DNA of 64,000 nt from Thuidium tamariscinum. Its lineage: Eukaryota; Streptophyta; Bryopsida; Hypnales; Thuidiaceae. Location of the stretch: positions 9,486,001-9,550,000 of the forward strand of contig OX344751.2 of NCBI GenBank assembly GCA_947034885.2, written 5' to 3'. The position numbers and the translations under genes were made by a program. Position 1 is the stretch's first letter. Every line of letters begins with the position of its first letter. Positions 1 to 12,772 of this stretch are shown here, in pieces. The notes below the pieces were generated by a model. It was not told the DNA's origin and ran no database searches. It saw only the letters and a list, made by a program, of their open reading frames with translations.

Positions 1-1686
1 TCTCAAACTGCCCCTAATGTATGTCATCTATATCACCATAAATGCAGAACCACCACCCTAGGTATCAATGCAATTGCCCTAACCTATACATTGGGTATCA
101 CATGAGTCTAATACAACTACCATAAATATAGGTCAATTTTGGGAGGTTTATGCCAAAATATTTTACTTTTTATACTTTTATAATTTGGTAGACAAATAGG
201 AATTTTAAAATTTTTGGTACTTTATCAGGACATTCCTAATTATGGATTAATTCTTTCTATTCATTTGTAAATGTGTTCCTTTTTCTAATTTTTATCAAGG
301 ATAATTTTTTCAAATTTTTAGAAATAGTTGTAAATAATTTTTTTTAATAAATTTGACATCTTCCAAATTTTCCCGAGTTATTTATGAAATTGACCTACAA
401 ATATGGTATCCAAATCAAGCGTGGCTTTGGTGAGGTACTATAGAAAGTACTTGGGAAGTATGATAGAAACCCCCATGTTTGCATTTATTACAAACTATTG
501 GTCATTAGAATATGCCAAAATTTTTTGCCATACTATACTAGCTTTGAGTTGGGAGAAAAAGAAATCAGTTCCAAGTGTTGTTGAATAGAACCTAAAATCA
601 TGTCCTATACACAAGGTAACATCAAAATATAGCCCAAATGGTGTCAATATTGTGAAGGTCAACTTTCTAAAAGGATTATATGAAGGATGATATACACACC
701 ATTCTCCAACCCTTGTGCAAGCAAATTGAAATATAGGAAATATAAGAGAAAAGGGAGCAAATTTCATGAGCTACACTAATAATGAATTTACTACTTATGA
801 TTTTGAACAACATTTTTATTGTGCTCATGCAAAAATATGATAGGTTTCATTTTCCATTAAGAAAGATTCAGAGGTAAAAGGGAACCTTTTTGGATTGTTC
901 CCTTGGCAATTTACTATATTGACCACAAATTGCTAACCTGCCCTAACAAACGAATTTTTGAATTTTTGAATTTTTTTCAAGTCAAAATTTTCAAAATATA
1001 TAAAAAACTAAAAATTAAATTTAACAAATTATTTATTTTCAAAACTAATTATTTAAATATTAATTAAATAAATTAATATATGACATAGCATGATCTTAAC
1101 CACATCACACTATTGATATGGCATTGTTCCTAGAGTTCCTGGAGTTCATGAGCTCGCACTCTTATATTGGTGTCAATCTCCTCTAATGAAGGTAGTCCTA
1201 AAATACAAAGTCTTCAAAGATTTCAAAGTTAAAATAATTTATTCATATTACAATTATATAAATTTGAAATGCATGTAACAAAAGTAGTGTGAGGATTGGT
1301 GAAAACTCTCACACTATTTTTGTAACTGACAATAATCGAAATAATTGATCAACTATATCATAATCCTTAGTACAACTTTTGATGGATGAATGCATTGATA
1401 AGATGAAAGAAATGATGATTGTGCCATGACTTTTAATAAATGGATGCCAAATCTATTAATGAAGCCAAGAAAAGAATATGAGATTAAAGTACATAACATG
1501 GATAACCATAATCTATATACACCTTCTTTAAATCTACTAGATAATACCCTTAAATGAATTGTCAATGTGATTTTTTCCTCAAGATCTAAATAGGATATTT
1601 AGATATTTAGGATATTCTACACACACCAAAAAAATCCATCACTTTACATTTTTTTCATTCAATCTCAAAATTTATTGAATACCAAA
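1..1686. other. AT-rich intergenic DNA, no gene seen
   Basis: The stretch is AT-rich with many homopolymer runs. Its open frames are all under 100 codons and none shows a recognisable domain or codon pattern. I see no tRNA, rRNA or clear transposon end here. Confidence 0.6.
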
Positions 1687-1823
1687 ATACAGTGCCTTGA
1701 ATGGGCATAGTTATTCGTTTTCTGCACTACAACACTTAAATAAGTGGCAATTTCCAATGCCCTATCTAGATATTTGTCCATGTAAGTCAATTTTTTCTAC
1801 AGAAAATTGCCCAGCAATAAGGT
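1687..1823 (+). repeat. Dispersed repeat, copy 1
   Basis: This segment closely matches 36505-36630 in the same orientation. Shared landmarks are ACTTAAATAAGTGGCA, CTAGATATTTGTCCATG and GCCCAGCAATAAG (CTCCCAGCAATAAG in the other copy). I cannot assign it to a family; a relic of a non-autonomous element is the simplest reading. Confidence 0.65.
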
Positions 1824-4259
1824 AGCCGACTCAAAAAGCGACCCTTTAAGGACCTGCTTAGAGTTTTTGATGAGCTCTCTGACTGATAGAGTATTCTAGT
1901 AATTTTCACTTGAAGACAAGGTATTAGGGAATCTAAGAAAAGTAGTTGCATAGTTTCCGCAATTGTTGTGAATAACTTATGAATTTTAGAATGAAGTAAT
2001 TGTAGGAACCAAATCTTGACTCTAGAATTCAGAAAACACAAACACGGGAATTCTGAAAATAGATAAGTCTTTATCAAAAAAGCAGTCGTCTACCTTGACG
2101 CTGTTATTTTTCTATTTCTAATTTTGTTTTGTAGCCCTACTGAAAACTTTTTGTAGAGTACATAGAGACTGTGTCTTCTAAGTTGGTATTCATTGGGCTT
2201 AGTTTGTTCCCATATAGATGGTCTTCTTGCCTTTGTCCTTGAGTATTCTTTCTTCGATTTTGAGCTGCAATCTGTTGGTTCTACAAGCAGGTTCGTCTTC
2301 TTCTCAACCGATCATTGGTGATGCTGTTGTTGCAAATCTGTGGAGCCAGGTGGACTAATGAGGTGAGGTTTGCCATGCTATATATTAGCTCCTGCATTGT
2401 CATCTTGCATATCATGGTCCCATTGATAGGTTCAAACTTCCATTCATCAACATCAAAGTGGTGCTCCAATTGCAGCAAGGTAGTACAATACTGATGTGCG
2501 GTTTTGAAACAGCCGCTCCTGCTACCCGCAATTCGAAGCCACTAAGAATGCCGCTTGCTACACCACAAATTTTAGGGTATCTATGTATGACCTTACGCAT
2601 GAGGCTATCTCAAAAGTCCTATTCGATTTGCTTGTATCAGAGGTATATATACCGATCCTTCGCAACGTTGCCATACAGTGGAACCTCTACTGTTTCAAAG
2701 TACTTGGTGAGAGTTATCGAACCTTTCAATCATTGCAACTTCTAACTGCTCCATTTTGTTACAACAATATGGATACAATAGATTGATCAGAAACCTTCTA
2801 TATTGAACGTTATCATATCCATGCAGAACTATACGTAGTGCCCTTATTAGAGACGGACTTGATGTTGCCTTGCCAAGTGGAAGGAGAAGGCGGAGGCTTT
2901 GATAACTACCTGCATGGCAGCAACAAAGAAGCTTTGCAAAGGTAAGTTACAAAGACTATTTGTTAGTTGTCCAGTTCACTAAGATGACAAGCTACGCTAT
3001 TACTTTCACTTCAAGACTGGTAAATTCAATAATCACATATTAACATTAGATGTGGACTTCCCCTATTAATTGACGTAATCGTAGTCTAGGATGCATAATC
3101 GAAGATGTATCCACTTGATTTTATGAATCGGATCTTCTCATTGTTGTGCGAATACATGAATTAGATGTGCAGTTGAATGGACAAATTGGAGGCGGGGAGA
3201 GGAACAATCATCTTCTGCTGGTCGTATCGCTTTTCCTACAGTTCATGAACTTCTTCCATCCAATGTCGATTTCCATCAATATCGACTTGCTAGAACCCAT
3301 TTCAGTCCATTGTTTCAGCAAGCAATTTCCACAACTGAATACCTTGCCCAAAGACACATGTAAGTATGAATTTCTAGTTGGTACGAGTCGTGTGCTTTGA
3401 TTTTTTCTTCAATATTGATGTTATTGACAAGGTAATGCTATCTTCAATCATCTAGAAATAAAATGCCGATCATGTTGAAATTTGATGAAGTAATCATCCT
3501 ATGTCTTGTAGACTGTTGCTAGTAAGGTGTCTCACCCTTGTATTGTTGAATCGACAAATGCCATAAACGATAATTTTGATCTATCCAGTAAATCATCATT
3601 TGTATCCATGTTGTCGCTTAAAACCACGAACTTGACATTTTCCACACCGATGATGCTGGGTCAAGCTGGAGGAGCACAGACTGATCGGTGATATGTTCAA
3701 AAACACCCTGAGACCACTTCCGTTTTTGAAAACTTTAACTCCAGCTTCTGCTATGGTAAGTGTTTCCCATGTTAAAGACTCTTTTAAGTAATTTTTCTAC
3801 ATATGTACAATAACATCAATCATCTGTTGAGGTCATGAACCTGACTTCAATGCTTTGAACATCTATCTCCATTATCCTTCTGTTGATGTGTTACTACTCT
3901 ATATCTTAAGGTCCCTCTTCTTAGTGAACAATTTTGTTCACACATTAGCCTTGTCCTTAGTATCCGTCTTCATAGTATGGTTGAAGCTGCAGTATATCTT
4001 ATAGCCTTCATCCCTCAGTCATGGTGTTGTAGCACCTGTATCTGACTCCCTCACTTGCCAATAGGGTGGTGATGCTTACACTTGGATGGAAGCTTGGAGT
4101 ATATTCACAGATCTGAAGGCAGGAGAATGAGTTGAGTTGCTTGAAGCATGTGTTTCGCCTCCAAACATTGATGGAAAAAAGTTGTTTGACTGTTGCTAGA
4201 GTTGATTGACCTGCAACACATTACTATGGAAATGCATCTAGGGCTTCGGAACTTCCAAC
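1824..4259. other. Moderately GC stretch without a recognisable gene
   Basis: Base composition is less AT-rich than the flanks, and open frames of 60-113 codons occur on both strands, but none carries a motif I recognise and all are interrupted. It lies downstream of the broken pogo transposase gene, so it may hold that element's 3' flank or other decayed transposon DNA. Confidence 0.4.
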
Positions 4260-5936
4260 AACGCAAGTAATGTACTCATGTCCTTCCCTTGCTTTCTGGC
4301 CTTTCTTCTAGCAATAGCTTGCCTTTGATTTTCTTTGCAAATTGGAGGGGGAAATCCATAGTAAGGTGTTTTCTATGTTCTCACTACTGTCCCAACTTTG
4401 ATGAGTGCATGAAGTCTATCACCATACTCTGCTACCGCTTTTGCAAACCATGCTTCGTTGTGCCATTCTTTGATTCCATCAAAACTTGTCTCTTAGCCTT
4501 AGCAATTTATTTTTCTCTTCTCTCTCTAGCTTTGATAAGGTTTTTTTGTTGTACCTCTAATCTTTTCTGCTCCTTCTCTTCTATAGCTGCCTCCTTTTGC
4601 ATTGCAATCTGCTCCAACAAGTGGATATAGTCCATTAGGAGAGATTTGAGGGCTCTAGGAGCCCGCGAATTCCCATAGCCCAAAATCACGTAATCTGCAG
4701 CGGGAATGCAGTTTCGCACGAATCCTATGTGGTCGAGACCATGCCACGTCATCAAATTTATTTTTTTTGAAAAAAAAAATTGGACTTTTTTCATATTTCA
4801 GGACCACACACACACACCATTTTTAAAAAAAAAATTGTTGGCCTGACAATAGCCAGCCATTCCCATACTAGTTTTGGGAACAGACCTGAAACGGCCCTTT
4901 GGAGCCCTCAAATCCCTCCTAATGCATTTTGAGTCATCCAAATGGACTTTGAATAATCAATGTAAGGCTCTCCTCCTTTCCTTGTTTTCTTTACAATTGG
5001 TAGCTCGACGTGGGAAAGTTTTAAAGATTGATAGAAATTGTCTTCTTCTTGTATAGAACTGTCGTCATTCTCTGCGATTGAAACTACTTTGTCAGATTGT
5101 TCACTGTTACTTGACAATTCAACATAGTAATGTTTACATTGCGATAGACTGTCTACATCCTCGTCATTGATTTCTTTGATTTGCCACTCTTGCAGACCCC
5201 CATAATGAACTACATTGAAGTTTTCGGAAGAAGAATGCTCTTCAACAACATTCACACTATGTCCTCCACCTCTTTTGAAATTTAAACTGGGTCCCATCTT
5301 GCCATTCATAGTTGTATCATCATAAGGATAAATTCCAATCGTTTGAAAATCCTTTGTAATATTCTCCTTGGTAAGAGCTCTTCTAAGAGCAAATGCTATC
5401 CATCCAACCAAATCTTCTTTCTTAGGATTTTTCCTGACATGACTCCCTGTCCACTTGTCTTAGTAAGCTCTGAAATCACTTTTAAATGGTTTGAAACATG
5501 TTACATCAAGTGGCTGCAATGCATGTGACGTATGGCTAGGAAGAGTAAAAAAAATATATCCCACTTAGCATAACTATTTTCACAACTTCTAATATAGCAT
5601 GTGATGTGTGACCATCTAAAATGAGTAGATGTCTACAAGTATGAGATAATTCATACTTTTCTTTCACATTTTTGATAAAATGCTTCATCCACGCTTTGAA
5701 TAATAGATGTGTCATCCAAGCTTTAGGTTGCATACTCATGCTAGCCTTCTTGTCCCTAGTTTTGGAAAGATAATTGTAGCCTATTCTCTTTCCTTTGAAA
5801 ATAAGATAGTTAAGAAGAGTGTCTCCACTTGCATTGATACAAACGAGAACAGATAACCACTCTTATTGGTTGGGAACTATTGTGTGAACACTTTGTGTTT
5901 TTTTTAGCTATAACTAAACCACCACCGCCTCGTACT
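4260..5936 (-). pseudogene. C-terminal half of pogo-like DDE transposase, split by hAT insertion
   Basis: Read on the minus strand, this gives the downstream part of a pogo/Tc1-mariner (DDE_1) transposase. Just inside the hAT junction is a run GVRGGGGLVIAKK. Near 5640 the frame reads HLLILDGHTSH, carrying the second catalytic Asp, and near 5500 LQPLDVTCFKPFK, carrying the third. Next come GWIAFALRRAL and TIGIYPYD, then an acidic region with HYYVEL and a charged coiled-coil tail that matches the remnant at 49321-50502. Stops and frameshifts break the frame (for example near 5540), and a 290-bp element interrupts the tail. The N-terminal half lies beyond the hAT element at 22103-23370. The family is recognised with good confidence. 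The copy is clearly dead. Confidence 0.85.
4634..4923. mobile_element. 290-bp inverted-repeat element inside pogo remnant
   Basis: The two ends form an inverted repeat of about 22 bp. The left end begins ATTAGGAGAGATTTGAGGG and the right end, reverse-complemented, begins ATTAGGAGGGATTTGAGGG. The insert breaks the pogo tail coding sequence: the tail resembles the 49.3-50.5 kb homologue on both sides, with unrelated sequence between. No coding capacity is visible. The target duplication is unclear, so the superfamily is left open. Confidence 0.7.
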
Positions 5937-5944
5937 CCTTGAGC
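5937..5944 (+). repeat. 8-bp target site duplication (left)
   Basis: CCTTGAGC directly abuts the CAGGG end of the hAT element and is repeated exactly at 22095-22102. An 8-bp target duplication is diagnostic of hAT elements. In the interrupted pogo gene the site lies in codons reading R-A-Q-G on the minus strand. Confidence 0.95.
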
Positions 5945-5970
5945 CAGGGTTGCTTCCGTCGCGTCACGTC
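5945..5970 (+). repeat. hAT left terminal inverted repeat
   Basis: The first eight bases, CAGGGTTG, match the right end exactly. The next bases align imperfectly, with CGCGTCACGT facing CGACGTGACGT, giving an imperfect repeat of about 26 bp. CAGGG is the classic hAT terminus. Confidence 0.88.
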
Positions 5971-6420
5971 CGTCCGTCAGGATGTCCGTCCGCTGACGTG
6001 ACGAGGAGCCGAGCGTCCGTCAAGATGAAATTCACGACAGAATCCGCGACAGAGGATGAAAAATCGTGATAGCGGTCGTGGACGCCCTCACGGACGACCT
6101 CCGTGGACGGCCTGGAAGGATGTGCTCGGTGGACAGTTCCGATGGACGGTCCTGGCTGACTGGACGGCTTGGATGGACACTCTGGGTTCTGCGGACGGTC
6201 CGGATCCGGTGGACGGTTTTAGGGGACGGCCCCGCTCAGACGATCCGCGGGGTATGGACGGCCCGGACGGACGCCTCCAGATCGACGGTCTGGGTACGGT
6301 CTACGCTTAGGAAGGACGGCTTGGATTGAAAGGAACGTTGGACGGCCTGGGTTCGATGGATGACCTGGCCGTGCCGTCGACGGTCAGGATGGACGGCTTG
6401 GGCTCCGTGGACTGGAACTC
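5945..6420 (+). repeat. GGACGG motif array 1 (left end of hAT)
   Basis: A GC-rich block with many copies of GGACGGCC, GGACGGTCC and GGACGGCTTGG on the plus strand, in sharp contrast to the AT-rich DNA beside it. Unlike the three other arrays it has no gene next to it, which suggests a terminal role such as transposase binding; subterminal motif arrays do this in Ac and other hAT elements. Open frames across it, including 6056-6329, are by-products of the repeat. Confidence 0.85.
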
Positions 6421-6578
6421 TTTATTTGTAAGACTTAAAAGTCTGAGTTCATATTCGCAATCAAAATTTTCTCACTAGTCTATGTGGTTTAACCATCTCT
6501 AAAAAAATAATTTCGAAAGTTTTGTATTTTAGGCCTTCCATTAGTTCCATAGTCTAAATATAATATATATTCTGTGTT

Positions 6579-7835
6579 TAAAAAAAGAGTGTTAATGGTT
6601 TGAATCAAAAAAATGGAAATGGTTTGAATGAAAATAACGTTAATGGTTTGGAATTGTGAATAAAAAAAAATGTAAAACTGGTTTTGAAAAAAAATGTGTT
6701 AATTGTTCGAATAAAAAAATTATGGAAATGGTTTGAATCAAACAAATGGAAATGGTTTGAATAAAAAAAAAACGTTAATGGTTTGAAATGTTGAATGAAA
6801 AAAAATATAGAAAGGGTTTGGAAAAAAATGTGTTAATGGCTTGACCCAAAAAATTTGGAAATGGGTTGGGAAAAAAATGTGATTAGGGTTTGACTAAAAA
6901 AAATATGGAAATGGGTTGAAATGTTGGGAAAAAAAATTTAGAAATGGTTTGGAAAAAAAATGTGTTAATTGTTTGACTAGAATAAATATGGAAATGGTTT
7001 AGGGTAAAAAAAATGGCCAAGTTTTGAGTAAAGAAAAACGGTAATGGTTTAGGGTGTTGGAAATAAAAATATAGAAATGGTTTGGAAAAAAGATGGGTTA
7101 ATGGTTCGACTCAAAAACATATGGAAATAGTTTGAATCAAAGAAAAAGAAAAAGGAAATGCTTTGAATAAAAAAAAAGTTAATAATTTGAAATGTTGAAT
7201 ACAAAAAAATATAGAAATGGTTTGGAAAAAAAATGTGTTCATGTTTCGACTAAAAAAAATATGAAAATGCTTCGAATAAAAAAAAAGGCAATGGTTGGAA
7301 AGGTTGGAAAAATATATATAGAAAGGGTTGTGAAAAAAAATGTGTTAATGGTTCGACTAAAAAAAATATGGAAATAAGTTGGAAAGAAAATGTATTCAGG
7401 GTTTGATTAAAAATAATATGGAAATGCTTTGAAAAAAAAAACTTTCATGGTTTGAAATGTTGAATAAAAAACATTTAGAAATGGTTTGGAAAAAAAATGT
7501 TAATGCCTTAATGGTTAAAGCTCAAATTGGAAATAGTTTGAATCAATAAAATGGGAATGGTTTGAATAAAAAAGAACGTTGATGGTTTGAAATGTGGACG
7601 ACAAAAAAATATAGAAATGGTTTAGAAAAATGTGTTCATGGTTCGACTAATAAAAATATGGAAATGGGTTCAATCTAAAATATGGAAAGGGGTTGAATCT
7701 AAAAAATGGAAATGGGTTAGGGTAAAAAAAATGGTTATGGTTTGACATGTGGAAAAAAAATGTGGAAAAATGCGGTGGGAAAAAATTGGGTTAATGGTTT
7801 GATTAAAAAAATTCGAAATGGTGGGAATAAAAAAC
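6579..7835 (+). repeat. A-rich degenerate minisatellite
   Basis: About 1.25 kb of degenerate tandem units built from ATGGTTTGAA, ATGGAAATGG, TGTGTTAATGG and runs of A, each unit roughly 25-30 bp. The same units appear in reverse complement at 12773-13133, so the two blocks form an inverted pair around the RING gene. Short frames such as 7192-7377 are repeat artefacts. Confidence 0.85.
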
Positions 7836-8202
7836 AAAAGCATATATACTTGTGGCTTATCAGCATATGTAAAAAATAGAATTTTGGCATTTTTTAAAAG
7901 TAAACTTAGAAAATATACTTTAAGTGAAAGTATGGCATTGGATTTAAATGAACTTGTTGCACATACATTTCAAGCAAACGTATTGAGTATTCTTTTCATT
8001 TGTTCATGGTTAAGTTTTCTGTTTAAGTGTTTAACAGACAATATAGTTGTACGAGAAAAATGAAAATGCTTCATTGCCCAAAAAATGTACTTTTGCAACA
8101 TGAGCAATAAACGCTCGTAAATGGTCGTCATAGCCAAATACTATTTACAATACTAATATACTATACATTCGTCTAATGGCCTAACTCATCACCAGAAGGT
8201 AT

Positions 8203-10608
8203 TCAACCTTGTTCTAGTTCTACAATGCCTCTGGCTATACTATTTCTCAAAAAAATTTGCAATCCTTCTCTAGATTGCAAACTGTTCAACGTAGCCACTA
8301 CGGTCCGATCATATCGATCATGCAAGTAGGAAGAAATGGATGACAACATTTGCACCTCATTGAACGTAGTGTCTTCGATGAACCTCATTTGTGCCTCATG
8401 ATCCAGGTCTTGGAGTATTCCGATAGGGTTTCCGCTGGAGTCAAAAACCACATTCTTTGGATGTGGTCGGCGCACGAACTCCTCTCGGTCCAAGTCCCAA
8501 TGGCCACCAGCAAGTTGGCCAAAAAATACTCGCCGCCCTGGATCGCCCGCACCAATCAGCTTCTTGCACACCTCCGTAATCTCCGCATCATCGATCCACG
8601 GAACGTCTTGCACGCTGCGCATGGTGAGGTGTCTACTGTCATGGCCCCACTTCCACATCCATATCATGTCATTACCCCAACTCCCTCTATTCTCATCGCC
8701 AGGCACGTTCTCTTCGTTTAACTCGAAGTGTGGGGGCATGTGATGCTCCAACCCAAATTGGGCGTACAACCGCCGGTGCAAAGGAGCCTTGCATTGCGCG
8801 CACCGCTTTCTTGTGACCATGTGCGGAATGAGACATCCGGGGTGGTACATATGTCCACACGTTCCAAGGCTCCATCCACCCTCGGGCCCAAACGGTTCCA
8901 TGCAAATCATGCACGTCGTTCCATCCTTCACAAACACGGGAACTGTGGGCCACAGTAAGGAGGTATTGCCTTCTCTATCCACGGGCCCGTATCGATGTCT
9001 CGCGGTGTTGAATTGGAAGTCTAGATGCGGATGCCCGTCCCAATCAATGCTTGCATTATCGCGATTTGTGGGCAATGTAACTGGAAACATGTCCTCCAGT
9101 CGGGCCCACGATGTCAAGCCAAAATAACGTTGGCTACCATCTCTAAATTCTGCAGCTACTCTCCTGACCTCACGCTGCAATTGCGCGACCTCGTTCATAG
9201 CCAAAGTGCATGCCAATCTCATGTTGCTCATGGCAAGCAACTTTTGCTCCCGGTCAGTTGCCGTTTGGAGCAACAATCTATCCTTCATGGCATTTACAAA
9301 TGCCAACTCGTCCTGTAGTTCACTCATAGACGCTAATACAGCCTCCATGCTGGCCTTGGCCTCATTGCACTCGCCCTCTGCACGCTCCGCTCGTGCCACA
9401 ATGGCATCGTACGCCACGCGCTCAACGCTAATGAACTCTTGGCCCAACGCATCTGTTGATTGGTTTGCCGCATTTGAACTCTCACCACGAAAATGTGGTG
9501 TTGGGAATATACCACGAGGCCGCACCTGGCGCACCGTCAACGGGTCAGCTGGCTCAATTAGACCATATGTGGCCCGCTCCACGACCTCATCCAATGGTGG
9601 AGTGCCATCCATGTTTTGGCGACGTACATGTTCAAGCAAGTCAATGTTACTTGCTAGTAACTTAGCATTCGTTTCCTCCAAAGCCTTCACCCGTGCGTTG
9701 TGGGCTTGTACCTCCATCTCGTGCCTTCACCCAGCTTCTGCACCATCCTCACGCAACTGAGTCACCAATGCACGTAATGCCTCTAATTCCCCATTCGCTC
9801 CAAATACTTCATTAATTGTCGTGGACGGGGGAATTGGGTGAATGGCGAGTGGCATGGGCTCGCTTGGACCGGCAATGGGCGCCTCCAATTCGGGAGCCAC
9901 CGGGTTTTGTTCGTTGGCGCCTTGTAGTGCATTGTCGACCTCCATGGGGTCCGCGTCCGCCACTTCGTCCCGTTGTGCCCAAGCCACTCCTTCGCCCTCC
10001 AACTGCACTGCAGGATTTGGTGGAATTCTACGGCTTTTAGTAGGGAAACGGCCACCCCGTTGTTTTGCCGTATACGTGTTCCAATCCATGTCCTTGCCCA
10101 AAAAACCCTCCGCATACGCCATTTGACACAATGCGAGGGTCCCATCCTTCTTCGAGAGGGTCCCCCAAAGTGCCAATGCCACCTCGGTCAACCGCTTCTT
10201 GAACGCCGGGTGTATGCAGTACTTTATCAATGCAACGCCAGATCACACTTGCGTCTCATTTCTCTCCCGTGGAAAATGGCGGTTGATGTGGGCCCAGTCC
10301 ACGTATGCCCGACATGTGGTGCGGGTCCATGGCTCAAGCACATGTTCCCACCCGGGCGCGGCCAAAACTTCACCAGTGTTGAAAGTCGCCCAGTCTACAG
10401 TGCTCCTGTTCCCACGACGCCTCCTGTGTGGGGGTTCACCTTCATGGGTCACCATCTCCTAGTTTTCTACCACTGGGGGGTGATTTGCAGGAACTACCAC
10501 CTCCTGGTTTTCTACCACTGGGGGGTGATTTGCAGCAATTACCACCTCCTGGTTCTCTGCCATGGGGGGGTTTTCTACATGTATTACCATCTCTTCAATT
10601 TCTGCCAT
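8203..10608 (-). CDS. Coiled-coil / RING-H2 protein, cargo gene of the hAT (frame broken by three stops)
   Basis: One reading frame runs from ATG 10608 to the stop at 8203 (802 codons), interrupted by TAG at 10459-10461, TGA at 10243-10245 and TGA at 9727-9729. The last part alone, from ATG 9717, is an intact 504-codon frame. The N-terminus has 15-residue repeats (PPVVENQEVV type). The middle is of unknown fold, with WATFNTGEVL and HPAFKKRLTE. Numbered from 9717, residues 1-35 and about 100-195 look like coiled coil. A RING-H2 finger follows, with C269, C272, C287, H289, H292, C295, C306 and C309. A C-terminal region rich in Trp and His (MIWMWKWGHD) is unrecognised. RING-H2 proteins are usually E3 ubiquitin ligases, so ligase activity is an inference. 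Array 2 and a TATA box lie upstream. The stops suggest decay, or less likely readthrough. Confidence 0.8.
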
Positions 10609-10811
10609 AGTATCTGCACACAATGCCACAACACGGATGTATGTATGTACAGATGACTATGCTCTGCCTCCTGTTGCGTGAGGGCAATTGGAATGTGGCA
10701 AAGCAATAGCCAAATGCTTGACTTCCTCCCGAATTGCAATGCAAAGCTTTTTGCAAGCTAGGACAGAGCAACTCAAGAGAGAAAGCAAGGTTCATTGCGG
10801 CTGAATTTGGG

Positions 10812-10818
10812 ATTTATA
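10812..10818 (-). promoter_or_regulatory. TATA box of the RING gene
   Basis: TATAAAT on the minus strand, about 200 bp upstream of ATG 10608 and just downstream of motif array 2. The same order of array, TATA box and gene is seen for the other two genes of the element. Confidence 0.6.
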
Positions 10819-10884
10819 CTCCCCATTACCAAGGCTCGTTAGGAGTGTTAATTTGTGTCTAATCACATCGCCATGCACCACCTG

Positions 10885-11175
10885 GAGCCGTTGATGCGGA
10901 CGGCCATCGACGGTTGGGGCGTCCTGGGAGTGTCAAATCTGGTTCGGGAGGCCGTCGACAGGTTCGGGATGACGTCACAGAGGCCGTCCACAGGTCCGAC
11001 GCCGTCAACGAGTTCGAAAACACTCATGAGTTCGAAAAACACTAATTACTGCGCCGAATTACAAATTCGACGGCCGAAAATGGCTGTTCGTGATGGCCTG
11101 CCCGGCTCCGGCCCGAGGTCCTGGACGGCCCAAATTCGTTGCGGACGGCCTGCCCAGGTCCTGGACGGGCCCAAT
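10885..11175. repeat. GGACGG motif array 2 (upstream of RING gene)
   Basis: A GC-rich block with GGACGGCC, ACGGCCCAA, GGCCGTCGA and GGCCGTCCA motifs, matching the arrays at both ends of the element. It lies immediately 5' of the TATA box at 10812-10818, so it is probably the upstream promoter region of the minus-strand RING gene. Confidence 0.75.
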
Positions 11176-12572
11176 AGGTGGCTACAATATATACCCTCAA
11201 TTTCAATTAGGCAGGTGGAATCCAATTAGACAGCCAGGATCCAATTACGCAATTGGTATTCAGTTAGGCAGTTGAGATGTAATAAGCTATAAGACAGCTG
11301 AATTTTAATGACGGTGAACTGGTGAAGATTGCCAATGCAGTACCTGTATACTGTAATTTTTATTGGAGCTCAGTGAGTTAACATTCACAGCTTGCATTTC
11401 TTTTTTAAAAATTTTGGGATTCATTCATGATTGTGACAAGTGTGTGACTCATTCAGATCTTGTATTTCTTTTTAAATTTTTTTGGGATTCATGATTGTGA
11501 CAAGTGTGTTAGCCATGTATGCATGGTAGGAGGCTAAGATTCCACTTATTTAAATTAAGAGTTGATTTGCCTTTTTCGTGTATGTCTTTAGATGAAAATA
11601 TTTTTAGTTTATTTTTCAGTCAAGGAGAAATAGATGAGGAATCTAATACAAGTTGTTTCATATTTTTTTGAAGCAAAATTGAATTAATTATGAATTTTCA
11701 AATACAATTTGTCATAGGACCCTATTTGTGATCAGTAAGCCTTGAAAACCTATACATGCACAGTTTCTAAAAAAATCTGGTTTGGTTCAAAAACTAGTAA
11801 TGCAACATGTAAAAAACACTAGAAATGGTTTCTAAATGTGTCCCTTTCAAAAACTGAAATGAATTCTTCAATTAATCATTATTTCAAAACAATTTAACAT
11901 TTGAAAGAAGGTAGTTTAACAACCATTTTTTATTTTGATTAAAATTAGTAGACACCTATAAGTACACTTAGTTAGGATTGAATCCATTGTAACTCTAAAA
12001 CCATCCATTCATATAGTAAAAATCAAATCTTAGCATGCTTCAATATAATCCACAATTAGTTTTCTCACAATGAGCTATCCAATTCAGACCCTCCTATTAG
12101 GCAGATAAAAAAGCCTGCATAGTTTATGAACCTCCGTGTGAGCTTCCTACCATAATAGTTGATTTGAGAGCAAGAGGTCCTTGAACTTCTTCATTTTAGA
12201 TGTTAGAATGGATTTGCAGACTTATTGATACTTGTGTTTTTAAACACAATCGGCTTATTAAATTCCCTAAGTTTTCTTATTATATAAATGAATGTGAATA
12301 TGCTCTTGTGCCTTTAAATTGGTTTTAAATATTGCATTAGGATTGTATACTATAGTTTAATTTCTCTATTGCGTGCTTTGTTTTCTTATAAATGGTGAAA
12401 TATAAATAGTTGTAGCTTTGATTTTTGATTTTCAAACTCTTTAGTGGCACAAAGATAGCATATGTTGTGTGTTTCACCATGTTCTTAGTTCATCAAAATC
12501 CTTGAAGCTGACATGTTTCCTTGTATACAATGTTTTTGATCTTCTCAGTATTTTGTAATTATGAAATGTAGA
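11176..12572. other. AT-rich hAT interior with small direct repeats
   Basis: No gene is seen. At about 11200-11300 there are short spaced repeats of the type CAATTAGRCAG. At about 11391-11512 a unit of about 65 bp is repeated twice, ending in GATTGTGACAAGTGTGT. The rest is AT-rich without a domain-bearing frame. Confidence 0.55.
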
Positions 12573-12772
12573 AAAAAAATAGGGTGTTCAAAAATAGTCC
12601 TTCAAAGAATTTACAAAAGAAAATAGGGTACTCTAAAATACACTCCGGTAGCTTTATTTCTACTAATAGGGAGGGAAAAAAACATGAGAAGGACATAAAT
12701 ACCCCCCCCATTAAATACCCCATTATCGCACGTGGTTACCAAAAGATAAGGGGTGTGAACCCCCCGAGTCTG

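Noticed and set aside
6056..6329. Two overlapping plus-strand open frames in GC-rich DNA
   Set aside because: They lie inside motif array 1. Their repetitive Trp/Gly/Arg/Asp composition comes from GGACGGCC repeats, with no domain.
6579..7835. CRISPR-like array
   Set aside because: The units are degenerate, A-rich and contiguous with no unique spacers, and the sequence is eukaryotic.
9206..10656. Plus-strand open frames up to 227 codons over the RING gene
   Set aside because: They are antisense to a frame with a clear RING finger and coiled coils, and show no domain themselves.
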